Made by a program: the position numbers and the translations under genes. DNA of 64,000 bases from Lottia gigantea (lineage: Eukaryota > Mollusca > Gastropoda > Lottiidae). The stretch is from the NCBI RefSeq assembly GCF_000327385.1, contig NW_008710807.1, positions 153,214-217,213 on the forward strand. The letters are read 5' to 3'. Shown one piece after another: positions 32,749-47,700 of the stretch (position 1 is the first letter of the stretch; the number at the start of each line of letters is the position of its first letter). The notes below the pieces were generated by a model. That model did no database searches. It had not been told where the DNA came from and saw only the letters and a program-made list of their open reading frames with translations.

Positions 32749-35700
32749 TTAGGATAATAATAAAGTTATAAATAAAAAGACTAATATGATGGAATATTCT
32801 GCAGTCTTGATCACTCCAGCATTTTCTTCTTTATCAGCTGCAAATAAAAAAAACAAATTGGTAACTGCTTGATTTTAGATGCAATGACCTGGATTATTCA
32901 TACTTATTCACAATTGGATCACCAGATTTGTTGACCAGAATAAGAACCATGACCCACATTTTATTGCAGGAGTGAATGCCACAAAGAAGATTCACATGTA
33001 CTCTTCAATCAAAAAGGTAAAGAAAATACCTCAAACTTTACAAAATAATTATACCAAGCATAAAATCTACAAATGTACTATCCTAAATATGGGAAAGTAG
33101 AGAATTTTTCAAGCAAGAAAAAAATTGCTAAAAGAAATGTTTAAGAAAAATTTTATGATGAAAATTATCTGACAATTATTAAATGATAGCTTTAATATTC
33201 CAATTCATGATAGCTTTAATATTTCTATTAATAGCTTAAATATTCTAATTCATGATAGCTTTAATATTCTTATTCATGATAGCTTTAATTTTCATATTCA
33301 TGATAGCTTTAATATTCCAATTCATGATAGCTTTAATATTCTTAATCATGATAGCTTTAATATTTCAATTGTATCTTTTATGTTTCATGACATATTTAAA
33401 TAATTCATGATAGCTTTAATATATATTTACAAATGTAATATCTCTCTTTATTTAAGCATTATCATTTTTTGATATGCTAATACATGATAGCTTTAATAAT
33501 GTCCCACCCCCCAACCCAAAGAGGTGGAGAATATAAGACTATAATATGAATACTTACAGGAATGTATATGAGGATTTGGTAAAGTTGGTGTGGGAGGGGT
33601 TAAACCAGCTGTGAAAAATACCAAAATGCATGTGCATCATTCAAACATCACACAAAAATAGGTCAAAAATATATCTAGCTTCTATGTCATGTATGAGAGG
33701 CATTTTGCTTTAAAACACTATGTGTGATAATGTGGGATAATATTTTCTTACTATCTGCTTTAAATACTGGTAGAACTGAGAGTTGAAATTGAGCTCTATC
33801 AGCAGATATAAGCAGGTGAAGCAGTTATTAAAATATATACATCTCTTTAACCAAGGTATTTAAACCAAAAATGACCCAAAAGTGGAATATTTCGAGCTTT
33901 AAGGCAAGACCAAATTGAAGAATTTTCTTATTGTTGTCCTAAGTTTTTAGTTTAAAAATTATCTAAAAATAAACTGGCAGCTTAAATCAAAAGTGTTATA
34001 TCTTAAAAGACTAAGCACAGATATGACAGTGAGATAGCACAGCGAAATGCCTCTAACACAAATAATCAAGAGAATATAATAGGTGATCTATATTATGATG
34101 CGCATTATATTCCCAATTATTCAGTATCTGCTTTGCTATTTTCCAGTGGATTATATAGTAGCTTATGGAGTGTTCTTAGAATTTAATTTTGCTAAGGAAA
34201 AAACAGTGACAGGAGCCTCTGAGACAGGAGTACTAATACGGAGCAGACTGACAAAATGGGGGGACAACTGTCAGACTGAAATTCAAAATGCAGCAACTCT
34301 GTGGAGGCATCATAGATGCAAGTCTCATTTGGCCCCTCCCTCCTTCCCCCTGCCGGCCTGTACCCACACTGGGAAAGAATAATATGAAAATGTGTACAGA
34401 AAAAAGACATGCTATGCTCAAAGATGGTGCTTCATGCCAATCCTTGAATTCTGTGAAAAAGAATTTCTTAAAATGATCTATTTAAAATGATAGCATACTA
34501 GATTTCAAAATGGCAGTTTTTTCTGGTAAAATTAAAATCATTCCTATTGGCAGCAAACAATGAATAAAATAATGATCAATTGATGAAATGATGAAACAAA
34601 CATTGTCTTTTTAAGATTTCCCTGACTGCCATTTTGCAGTCTTTTGGCGTCAATTTTGGAGTGGTCAGAACTTCATAGTGGCAAATACTCTAATCACTGT
34701 ACCCACTACTACTATGGTGGTTATCTGTGCATGCCCACATTAAGAACACTCCACATCACTCTGGGACTGAGTTTGTCAACTCTTCAGGAGAATACTAGAT
34801 ATAGTTTATTACATGGGCTACAAAAACAATCAGAAAGACTGTACCTTTGTTTGTTTCAAAAATAAAAACATTGCTGGCTTCTCCCCAACCGTAATTATTA
34901 TGTGCTTGTAAAATAACTTCATACATAGTCTCTGGTTCTAGATCTTTGACCATGTAAGATTGAGAATGGATTGGACCAGACGTCATGTCAGCCTCGATAT
35001 CAACTTCACTCCAATTTCCTGTTAAAGTCTCGTTGATAACCTGTAATTGATATTAAATTGGAGGGTGTGGTGCCAGACAGGGTATTTTCATAATGAAATA
35101 CTTACTCACTTATGATTGATATACTACCTCATGTGAGAATTTCATTATAACAGGTGTGGTGCCAGTCAGGGTATGCTTACTCTTCTAGACACCTGATGCC
35201 ACTTTTCATTATGAAATACTTACTTACTCACTTATGATTGATATACTTCCTCATGAGCTGCTACCAATATTGTATATAAGTATGTTGTTTGGTTTTGGGT
35301 TTCGTTTGAGGTTCGGATCGTTTGTACTTGGTTTATTTATCATCATTAGGGTCAGGGCTTCAATTTTTGCAATTCTTATTACATTGACTAATTGACTTAC
35401 ATTTCTGATCATTAATTTATAATTATCTAACTTCACCACGGATACCGTCATCCATTCTAATTCAAATACATTAGAGTAGTTCCCCTTGATATCACTCATA
35501 ATTTCACTCTTACTTGGCAACGCTAAAACACAGAACAGTAATTCAACTGGTGAAAACAGGTTTCTTGAAGACTAAAGTGAGATAATTTGACAGGTTAGTG
35601 ATTACCTCTATTTAGTCTTCAAGGTTTAATTTTATGACTTCAGATCAAATTCTTTTTTGCATTAGTTACACAGAAGCACAGATTAATAATGCAACTTCAG

Positions 35701-38700
35701 TACAAGGTACACTAAAGGGAGATAATTTGACACCTTAGTGATTATCTCCCTTTAGTCTTCAAGCTTTAAAATTTTAGCCTTAAATTCAGCTGTATACTAA
35801 AGACTAAACAGAGATTTGGCAGTTAAGAGTCTATTACATTTTGGTCTTCATGGATTAATATGCTAACTATTAAAGTGATTGTGAAGAGGTTTTCTAAAAA
35901 AAATTTATGTATATAGGGGATAATGATAGCATCAATTTGCACCATTTCAATTTTTAATAAGACATCTATGGTTCCTGCAATTCCACTAAAACTAAGTGTT
36001 TGATGATGACAAGTTCTTGGAAAACGTGTCAAAATTTTAAGAATAAGTAAAATAACTTACGTGTTAAGACCAGTTTATGGATAGCTTTTCCTCTATTGTT
36101 TTTCACCACACAAGTATAGTTCCCAAAATCAGAATCTTGAAGGCTCTTGATGTACAGTGTGTAGTCTGTTTTAAACCCTTGCTCCACAGCACGGAGTTCT
36201 TTATTCTGAGGGAGACTTCGTAGACTTATCTTATCTCCATTGTGTCTCCATTCCACCTTGGGTGAGGGCTGGGCGCTGGCTAGACACGGGACAGACACTT
36301 CTTCTCCAGGCCCTGTGATGATTACTTTCTCTTCTGTATAGATTTTAGGAGCATCTGGAATGATTAAAAAAAATATTGTTCATTTCTTAACATTAGTTAG
36401 TTACATGGTAGCTTTAAACATTGATATTAACAGTAATATTACATTTCATTGGAGACTGAATAGCATTAAATGGTAGTTTTTATGTTTCATGGTTCAATAT
36501 CTAATGGTAGCTTTAATATTTCATGACAGCTTTAAAATTCCATTTCATGGTAGCTTTAATATTTCATGATAGCTTTAATATTTTATGACAGCTTTAATAT
36601 TCTATTTCATGGTAGCTGTAAAATTCCATTTCATGGTAGCTTTAATATTTCATGATAGCTTTAATATTTTATGACAGCTTTAATATTCTATTTCACGGTA
36701 GCTTTAATATTTTATGACAGCTTTAATATTCTATTCCATGGTAGCTGTCGTATTCCATTTCATGGTAGCTTTAATATTTCATGATAGCTTTAATATTTTA
36801 TGACAGCTTTAATATTCTATTTCACGGTAGCTTTAATATTTTATGACAGCTTTAATATTCTATTCCATGGTAGCTGTCGTATTCCATTTCATGGTAGCTT
36901 TAATATTTCATGGTAGCTTTATTATTTCATGGCAGCTTTATTATTTCATGGTAGCTTTGATATTTAGAAAACACTCTCAAAAGATCGATCTAAATTTTTC
37001 TGAATGATGCCAAAATGATGCTTGCTTACCATATTACCATGTGACAATCATGTGCAGAAACACATCACTCCATTACTACATACTTCATCATATTGCATTC
37101 AAATTTGAATTTTTATTGAGTTTGGCCTACATATGGTTTAAACTTGGCCTTATTAACCAATTGAGAACTAACTGTATATAAATATTGTATAAATTCTGTT
37201 TGATTCCCCGCTGACATTTAGATCTTAACACATGTGTTAAAGGTGTTCACTTACAGATGTTTTCTAGCGTTACACACCATGCCTACAGAATGAATCATGA
37301 ATTTCTTTCAAGCTAGGGTCACATTAGAGGTGACTTCATTCACCAGTAAATTTGGCATTAGATTAAAATTGATGGCTATTCACACTGAGTTGATGTTGAA
37401 ATAAGAATAAAGGCTATTCACACAATGCTCAGAACATGATCTCTAAAGTGCATTAAAATTTTTCATTTTTTGATGGAAGGGATTCTATACACTGGCATTT
37501 CTACGTCTTTGGACCCCCACTTTCCATTTTTTTATCATTTTACATAGTGAAAGAATTGATTGTGGCCCCCTGTGAAATTGTGTGGCCTCTGCTTGTCCTA
37601 ATTTTACCTAGAAACTCCATGGATTCTACACAGGTAACTTTTTATGTGTATCATAGACAACGGAAATAAAAGATAAAAAACCCTGAACATTGTAAAAACA
37701 CATGTGTTTAATAGAATAAGAAATGAAATGAAATGAATGGAGTTTTACGTCCTACTTTTTTTGCACTAATGAAGACGGGCAACGCCATGTAGGGTGCAAT
37801 GAGGGAAATTTTAACAGGACAGCGGCATTAGCCTGCTCTTTTTCGATTTCCAACTGTCGAGGGATCTTTAACGTACACAGCCTGTAGCACACAGGGCCTC
37901 GGTTTATTGTCCCAAACCGAACGACTAGACGCTTTTTCCATGTCAGCCCCTCGTACCTGCATCACTAACAGGGGGAAACAGGGTTAATAGAATAAGAAGA
38001 CAATAGCAATGATATAAGGTTGTAAAAACACATGTGTTTAAAAGAATGAGAAGACAATAGAAATGATATCAGATAGTAAAAGCTGTTATTAGTAGTAAAC
38101 ATCTACTAATACTAATTCAACAAATCTTGTTTAGAACTCTGCCAAGTTTTGGTACTATGAACCTAGTGTTATACAATTAAAACCATTGCGTAGTATTCTT
38201 TATTTGTACAACTGAGTGATTTGGAAAGTTTCAAATGTCATTTCCGAAAGCGAAAATGAAATCTAACAAGCAGTGGCGGAGCCAAAGGGGGGCAGAGAGG
38301 TCAGCCGCAAGTTTTTCGGGCAAAATTCTCATAACTAGATTAGAAATTTGGGCAATCTCAGATATCTCGCCCCCTCTCCCCCCACGGATGTAATCCTGGC
38401 TCCACCACTGCTGACAAATTAGACAACTAACAATTGGCTAGCGAAATGAATAAAAAGCTTGGAACATGGCAAAGAATAAATGAAAGGGTGTGGAATTAAG
38501 GGACATCCCCATGAATCATTACGTGGGGAGGGGAGGAGGTTTGTAGGGGGTTGTGAATTGCCAAGGGGACCTCAGAGCTCTACGCAATTTAAAACTCAAT
38601 GATAAGAAATGACAGTACTTTTTCGGCATTATATTATTTGAGGATATTTTTTTAAAAAGGCTGGTATTCCACAGTGTTTCAACCTATAAACCTGTAATTT

Positions 38701-41700
38701 GGTTTACAAATGTCTGATATCTCTAATATTAGCAGGTCAAAATATTATAGTCTTAGCTTTGATAAATATTTCTTAAATGAAATGTTATCTGTTTTTGGGG
38801 GCAACGGGGGCAACAGTGGCCCGGCCACCCAGAATATATTCATACTTACAGAAGACCTTGAGTCTAACTGAGTCTTCTGCATCATCACCAACATCATTAC
38901 TAGCTATACATTTATATAGACCACCATGATTATACTCTAGACTAGATAGTCTTAATGTATCACCAAATATATAGTCTTCTCCATACGGCATCATTTTATC
39001 CTGCAATGAATGAATGAATGAATAGAGTGTGGTTGGATGGATGACTGGATGGATGAATGAATGATTAAAGGAATGAATGGATGAATGAATATATTGGTTT
39101 GAGGAGGGGCAATAGATTGTTAAGGGGGGGCTCACTGCACCAAGAATTTAAGCATTTCAAGGGAGTGGGGGTTGGGGGGAGTGGGCAGAGAAGCGCCAAC
39201 CTTGATTCAGCACAGTGGCATGGACCCCCCTTGATCTCCCCCTGTAGAAACGCAACTGAGTATTCACCTTTATAATACGTACTTTCCAGAATTATAATTA
39301 TAGTACGTTCTTTAGGCTATATGGATATGAACTGTAAGGGGAGTTAATCCTGTAAGAGGTGAGTTTACAATGATCTAGCATGATATATAATCCTTGCTAT
39401 TAGATATCAGAATATTACTGATTAATATCTTTGTCTTCTAACATACAATCAATGTTCTAACTTATAGTGCCTTCAGACGACTAAAGTTAAGCCAGCTTAA
39501 GTAACAACTGTTCTTCAAGCCTCGTTTACTATTTTGTAGCTTGGACATTACCTTGGAATGTCTTTTTCACCTCATATCTTCAAGAGAGTTTTAACTGCAC
39601 GCAAACCAGATGCCAGATTTTAATATTGAAAAGTGATACAGCTTAAATGAAGTTCAATCAGCTGGTAAAGGAAATGTGGAGACATACCTGTCTGACCCAG
39701 GTAATATTAGGGTGTGGTCGACCTGTAGCCGTACACTGGAATACGATATCATCTCCTAGGGTAGCCTCTACAACTTTGGTCTTGTTCACCATTTCTACAG
39801 TTGGGGGAACTGAAAAATACAGAAACATTGTAAGATTGTGCCAGTCAGGTTAGAGGAAGCTTCAAAATGGCTGAAAACTACATAAATATTTTAAAATGTC
39901 TATCTTCATTGTCAGTCATGTAAGATTGTGCCATGTCATCGCTGAAACTTCAAATTGGCTGAAAAATACAGAAATATTCTGCTATGTCTATCTTCATTGT
40001 CAGATTGTGCCAGTGTTTGATGGACACCTCAAAATGACTGGTTATAACTTCACACAAGTTAATGCTAAAACTAAATTCTATACTTCTGGAACACTTAATG
40101 TCACTCTATTATAGAGTTTTTCAACTCATATTCCTTTAGTAGAGTCCACATAATGTATTTTTGAAACTTTTTTATTTGCCAGTTATGTCTGGATGCAGCC
40201 TCAAAATGTCTAGTCTAGACCTGGTTTAGTCAATTTTCTCGCATACAAAGTCAGTACTTATAGTTTATTTAACAGAGAAATGAAACAAGATAATGTCAAA
40301 AGATAGAAATAGTCTTTTTTCAACTTCAAACTGTCAAAAGCCCTGAATATTTCTAAAAGCTAAACTTTCAACACAATGTGTGTAACAGCTATTAGCATAT
40401 CAAAATGCATTGTAAAAACAGTATTATGGTATAGATTAACAGGTTTAGTAAATGTTGTGAGCCAAGAATAACAAATCACATCACTGAGTGAAACCAACAG
40501 GATGGGTCTATATGATTGTATAACATATATTATGGCGGGAAAACAGTTATATTATTGCATCTGTTTAGCATTGACATCAACCTTCCAGCACTGACGATTT
40601 TTTCTTGGCTACATAAATAGGTCTTGGAGACTTTAAGTCCCACTGTTCAAATTGAAATGTAACAGTCAGTATATATCTGATTGTGTAATGTATTGTGGCG
40701 GGAAAACAGTTATATTTTGGCATCTGCTTGGCATTGAGAACTCCGCCTTTCATTTTAAATTAGTAATTTGTAACATTTTAGCACCCAAGATTTTGCGAGG
40801 AAATTTGGATGAGACTCCTTATTTTCGATTCCAATCTGTCCAAACAGACGACAATCCAACATGCTACTGACGGCACTATTCCACTGTCCTGTCAGACGAC
40901 AATCCAACATGCTACTGACTGCACTATTCCACTGTCCTGTCAGACGACAATCCAACTTGCTACTGACTGCACTATTCCACTGTCCTAGCAGACGACAATC
41001 AAACTTGCTACCGACTGCGCTATTCCACAGTCCTAACAGACGACAATCAAACTTGCTACCGACTGCGCTATTCCACAGTCCTAACAGACGACAATCCAAT
41101 TTGCTACTGTCACAAAAAAAAAAATGAGTGTTCGAACTTAAGGATGTTATTAATGTAATTGACCACCTTCACCCTGGTATAATTCCCCTCCCCTAATTAT
41201 AAGGGTCAAAATAACAACCTGACGTCCAATCAACTAGACCGATGATAGCATGTGACATTGAATACAGAAGCCATGTGGTGATGTCCCAGGGGAGATAATT
41301 TCACGCTAACAAAAAGCTCATTACACTAAGTGAATTCTAATGAAATGAATAGCTGAAATGGAGTTCTAGATGTACTTAGGACAGGCAACACCATGCAGTA
41401 CGGAATCAGGGAAATAGCCAAATCTTATGAAATTCATAATGGAATTATTCCAATGTTGGAGCATTTATCAGAAACAGTCATTTAATTTCATGAATGAAGG
41501 AAGGCAACATCATGCAGTGTACAATGAGGGAAATAGCCTGACTGATTCATATTTGATTTATAATTGCTCGAAGCTCTTTAATGTACACAGCCAGTAATGC
41601 TTTTGAAAAGGAATTTAGGAGCATATCAAAGAATAACATATATATCAGAGACTGCATGATTTTAGATTTTTTTCAAATTTTTGAAAATGTATTTTTTTAG

Positions 41701-44700
41701 CTCTAGTCAGACAAGACTGGCAAATAAAACCAAATCAACATCCCAGCAATATCATCTATAAACAACAATTCTTCACTGTCAAAATATATTCCCTGCATGA
41801 AGCTAATGTCAGACATGAAAAGGTTTATAATAAAATGTTTTGAGAACAAAGTATGTATTCAGTAAATAACAGTAGGCCATTGTAATACTGGTCTACCATA
41901 TAGCTTATTATCTTCATAGTGTCTTATGTCAAAGAAAAAAAAGTCAGATTTCACTGAAATATCAGGTGGCATTTAAGATATATTTCATCTTATCACAATA
42001 AGTGTTAAAATGCATTTTTCCTCAAATTTAGACTATGAGTATTTTACTCAGACCAGTGGCATATTCAGGAGGTGGGGCGTGGCACCATGACCCTTTTTCG
42101 GGCCGAAAAAATGACAAATTTATCCTACCTTCACTTCCAAATTTGAGTTTGATGTATTCCCCCCGCCTTCCAATGACTTGACCCCTCTCAAATCAACAAA
42201 GCAGAGTCATGGATGCCAACCCCAAATAAAATACTCAAATCACTGAAGTCTGTCATTTAAGAAAGGTGGCTATTGCAGTCAAGGTATTAGATACATTTCT
42301 TAGTAGCTCCACATTGTGAAGGTACATTTATCCCTGCAACTAACTGGATGAAAATATTTTCAACTAAACACTAGACTTGATATTTAACCTAGCTAATATT
42401 TATAAGTTTAAATTTCAATATTTAAACCAGATTTTCAACATACATTGTATATAAATGTTTATTTTTCTGTTGATATTCAAATCAGATGTGATAAAACTTG
42501 AAACTGTAAATTTCTTTTTAATATCTGAGCTAGATTTGATAAGGGAGAGAATCTGTTTGAAGTTTTTGACCTCAACAGGGAATAGACCTACATTACAGCT
42601 ATAAAGATCACTTATTAGAATTAAAACCCTAACATACTCATTGCACACTGCTTGGCTTGTTTTCATTAGATCAAACAGGAGTAGAAGGATGTAAAACTCC
42701 ATTCCATTTCAGTTCAATTGGTTAACTGTACATTCATATTTCTTGGGGACATAAATTTTCAAAATTTTGAAACAAATTGAACCCCACAAGTACGTATTAC
42801 ATTTGCTTGTAAATATAAGTTTTTTTGAAATATTTAGGCCTGAAATAATTTTCCCTAAAAGTATCCTAGTCAAAAGGAGAGAAATGATGGCTTACCAGTG
42901 ACCATGATGGAGTGAAACTGTGAAATAGGAGGGAAAGAGCTGACTTGACATTGATATTTCGCCTCGTCCCCATCTTCAACATCGTTTATCTGTAGATTAT
43001 AACGCCCTACGATGGAATAACGATCGTTGCTTGTCATTATCAGATGGTTTAAAGATAATACAGTTGAATCTTTTAACCAAAATACATTGTAGGCACCTGA
43101 AATACAAAATTAGATTGTCTTATCCCAGTCTATAATGAAATTTAGACAAAACTATCGTTTGGTTTTTATTAGAATTCTTAATATGACCACTTCGATTAGG
43201 GTCTACAGACAACCATCTTGAACCTTCGTTAATTTGATGACACCACCAGCCAATTAAATTCTTGCCCTCTACAATGCTTGGAAGTTATGACAGGAACAAA
43301 AGATGTAATCTGAGAAGCATAAGACACTGATTGCATCTTTTGTTTGAGGCTTGTTAAATCTTACCACTATTTTGTGGAAAAAAATCACCAATCTTCAGCA
43401 CAGTTCAGTCATTTTGAAATATCTTAAGGACTTGAATGTCTTATGACATGATATTTCTTTCCTTTTTAATGAAATAAAGATGTAAAATCAACAAAATATG
43501 AGGACTTTTGAGTTAAGAACTTCTTAAATTTGCTTAAGAATTGTTTTTCCTACTAATCAAACGCAGAAGTAAAATTTTAATATCTATTTCTTACCTAGAT
43601 TTCTGACCCGACAATGAATGGTGACATTGTGACCTCTCATGACCTTTATATCTTCAGGTACAGAGTCAAATTCCTGAGCTGAAATGAAGAAGAGAAAAAT
43701 GAATATCATTTGAGGGTTATAAACTCCCACGCCAGTAGCGTATTTAGGGGGAGAGCCATTGACCCTCATGCCTTTGAAAGGTCTTATTTTGAAGCCCTCT
43801 AAATGCTCACGCCATCTGAAAGCAATTCGCTTTTGTGGGTGTCTGGAAGCCCCAGTCCCTCGGCCTTAAGAGGCTACGACCCTTAGGGCTTCACCTCAGA
43901 GAGACACCCCTCATTTTTGGCCTCCACCTCAGGCATTTTTTAGTTGTAAATGCTCACAGATCACTTCTTCGTATCTCTTACCCCCCAACCTTACCCCTGC
44001 AATTTTTCTGGGCCATATTTCCTTCTTTCTCCACTATCCTTAACAGCACCCCACCCCCATATCAAACTTTTCAAACTGGAGTTTGAGGAAATAAATGAGA
44101 TGGAACCAGCAGGTAGTTCCATTGCACTAAAAATACTGTTTATTTTCTAAACACAACTCAGTGCTATATATAAATACTAGATCTGTTTTTCTCATCTTCA
44201 CAACTAGATGGTAAAGTAATGACAATCTTATTGCTAGTTAAATCAGACTCCTAGCTGGTCCCTCTCTTGTCCCTTCCAACTGAAATCCCTTGTCATCCTA
44301 GTACTCTCCAAGCTAAGCCCTTGCCATTCTAGTACCTTCCCAACAAAGCCCTTGCCATTCTAATCCCTCAAAGTTAATGTCCCTTCCAATCTAGTCCCTC
44401 CCAGCCTCTGCCCCACCTAGTCCTTTTCTTACCTCGTCCCTTCCCAACTTATCTCTCTTCCACCCTTGTCTCTCTCTCCTATGTCCTTTAAAATCTATGC
44501 CCCTTCAAGCCCAGTCCCCTACTGCAGAGCCTAACCTGGTCCCCTCCTACTCTTTATCCTTACAAAACCCCCTGAGCCAATGCTGGTACCAAACTATATC
44601 TGGAACCATAAGGTTGATATTTGATTGATATTATGATTGATAGGTCAATATGCGATTAGGACCAACTGATATAACAATAGTAGTATTTATATTATAAACA

Positions 44701-47700
44701 GTATAGGTATGGTCTGTAGGTACTAGTCTACTGTACTAGGTACTATGCTAATATCTTAAAGGGCAACAGGGCACAAAACTTATCATAATCATGTAGACTA
44801 GGAAGTTTGGGGGTTGGTTTGTTTCATGATCGTTAAATAATGTATTCTATGCCGGTCTGAAAAGTGGGGGGCATGTAGGGGCGAAGGAATTGTCAAGGCA
44901 AGTGTAAGATGATGAGAAATATTCCCTGCCCCATAGAGACGCCATTGTTATAAAACTAGCTCAATCCATCATCTGATTCTTATAATTCATGTCTGTACTT
45001 TATATCAGTTTTTCTACAGATGTTACAAAACAGATATAACACTAGTAATCACGATTTTTTTATCTATAAGATGAAGTGGGTGTCTGTAGCAAGTAGAAGT
45101 CTGGTGTAAGATTATCAGGAATGTCTGCTAGTTACAGAGTAACAGAAATCATGAAGTTTTCAGGAATTACAATGGCACTTGATAATTACAAGTAGTCAAA
45201 CATCTGTTTTATTCTGTTCAAACAACCATAAGGTCTTGTAAATATTTTTGTCTCTTTAGCTCTTTTAAAATGAAGGTACAAAAGATATAGTGACGTTTCT
45301 ATGTATAGAGAAGAAAGTAAGGGGCTTTGTAAGAGCCTTTATATTTCTAGGGGTCCACAGACTGTTGTTTTCTATGTTAAACGGTAAGAAATTTGAAAGT
45401 GGGAGGGGGGGGGGGCCAAAATAAACTCTTATTGACCAAGTTTAGACTTTAAATTGCATGTTCATCATAAGAGGTAGTATTTCTCTAAGTTCTTATATCA
45501 TCCCCAGCAGTCAACTAGTACACTTAATAAGAATGGGCATAGGCATAAGAGACAGGGGGCAGTCAATTATTATTTTTTCGGGCAGCAACCTAAAAAACCT
45601 CGGGCAGCCAAGTAGTATTTTCGCATCCTGGCAGTCAGAGTCAGAGTTGTTTAAGAATGGGTAATAAGGAATGCTGTAATTTATTGTGTTTATTTATTAA
45701 AGATGGCTGGATGTTGATTACTCTCCCTCATTCAATAAATACTCCCTGTTTACAGACAAAATAATAAACATGACCCTCAGTGTTTAGATCTCTACTTAAT
45801 TTCCACTTGCTCCTATCAATCATTGCTCATTAGGTTCACAAGACTGGCTGGAGAGGAGACTCTTAGATTGGCTATGGGTTGTGCTCATATAGTAATAGGG
45901 GGGTATATGGGGGTTCACAGCAGCAAGCATTTAAAAAAATTGAATGATATTATGGAGGTCTCTCCTAAAAGAGGAGAGCGAGAAGAGAGGATCACAGAAT
46001 TGGCTATGGCTGCCACAAGCCAAAGTACTGAGGCCTCCCCTAAAGTAAGGCTACAACTATTGTAGGGTGTTGTAAGTATTTTTTATGTGTAGCTGGGACA
46101 CAGATAGCACCCATTTTCAGTCAGTGGTTCTTGCAATTCCATTAAAACTAACCATTTTTGAGTCACAAAGATCCTTGAATATCATTAGGTGAAATTGCAG
46201 GAATCACAGACGTCTGACTGAAAATCGATATGGTGCAAATCAATGCTATCAATGTCCCTGATACACATATAAAAAGTTTAGAAAATCTCTTTATAATCCC
46301 AGCAACTAACTGTTAAACTAACCAGAACAATGAGTCATTTGTTATTATGTTCAATGGAGTTTAGTCTGTAAATATGTTTATTATGGAAATTCTCCAAATA
46401 ATATTTTTCTACCTGAGTCTAATCTACATCATTTATCTCCCTTTGTTCATAAGCTAATCATTACACTATTACAAGGAGAGTTGATTCCAGGTGGACCTTT
46501 TTGGGAAAATATACATGACTGGCAAATACTAATATTGGCAAATCAACAGCCCTGGAGATAGTACGGAAGAGCCCCCTCCAGATATATTACTTGCCCCTCC
46601 AGATATATTCCTTCACCCTCCAGATATATTACTTGCCCCTCCAGATATATTACTTGCCCCTCCAGATATACTCCTTCACCCTCCAGATATATTACTTGCC
46701 CCTCCAGATATATTACTTGGCCCCCCATATATATTATTCGCTCTCCAGATATATTACTTGCCCTTCCAGATATATTACTTGCCCCTCCAGATATATTACT
46801 TGCCCTTCCAGATATATTACTTGCCCCTCCAGATATATTACTTGCCCTTCCAGATATATTACTTGACCTTTCAGATATATAAATTGCCCCTCCAGATATA
46901 TTACTTGACCTTCCAGATATATTACTTGCCCCTCTAGATATATTACTTGCCCCTCCAGATATATTACTTGCCCCTACAGATATATTACTTGCCCCTACAG
47001 ATATATTACTTGCCCCTCCAGATATATTACTTGCCCCTACAGATATATTACTTGCCCCTCCAGATATATTACTTGCCCCTCCAAACAATGAAGTCTGGCT
47101 ATGGGCTAGTAACAAGTGTAACATATATTTTAAAATAATGTAAGACAATATCTAGAACTGTGTTGGGATGAAATTCTATTCCTCCATGACAGAAATTCCT
47201 GACATTTCTCAAGAACATTCCAGTTGTAAACATTCTGCTAACATTTCTACATGGATGGCATGGCAATGGGGCATGAAGAATTTTAGAATAACATGGCATC
47301 AAATCTAAAATGTATAGGGTTTCATGTGTACACTATAAAGTTTGTATACAGAATACAGAATTAAATGGGCTATTGAAGTCTTCTATCACAGACAGACAAC
47401 ACCATGGAGTCCAAGAGGTTTGGGCAGGGTTTGGGGGGTGTTTGATGGGTGAGAGAAGCCCCTTAGACCTTCAAAGCTTCTGCATTTTGAATCTTAACCC
47501 CTGGCTGCAGGCTGTTAGGTTTGGGCAGGGTTTTGGGTGTTTTTGGGGAGTGAGAGAAGCCTCTCAGACCTTCAACGCTTCTGCACTTGGAATCACAACC
47601 TCGACTGCCGAATAAAAATACTGGAAACAAACCAGGAAAAAAGTATAAAAATTAAAACTAGACATTATGTTTTCCTGTAACAACCAGGCTGGAATAATTA

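Noticed and set aside
40755-41127. Repeated DCRLLGLWNSAVGSKF and NMLLTALFHCPVRRQS frames on opposite strands
   Set aside because: Both arise from the 48-bp array, and neither has start, splice or homology support.
46543-47148. 201-codon minus-strand frame with repeated GGASNIS
   Set aside because: Entirely the 21-bp minisatellite; a period divisible by three keeps several frames open. It sits inside an intron with no splice signals of its own.
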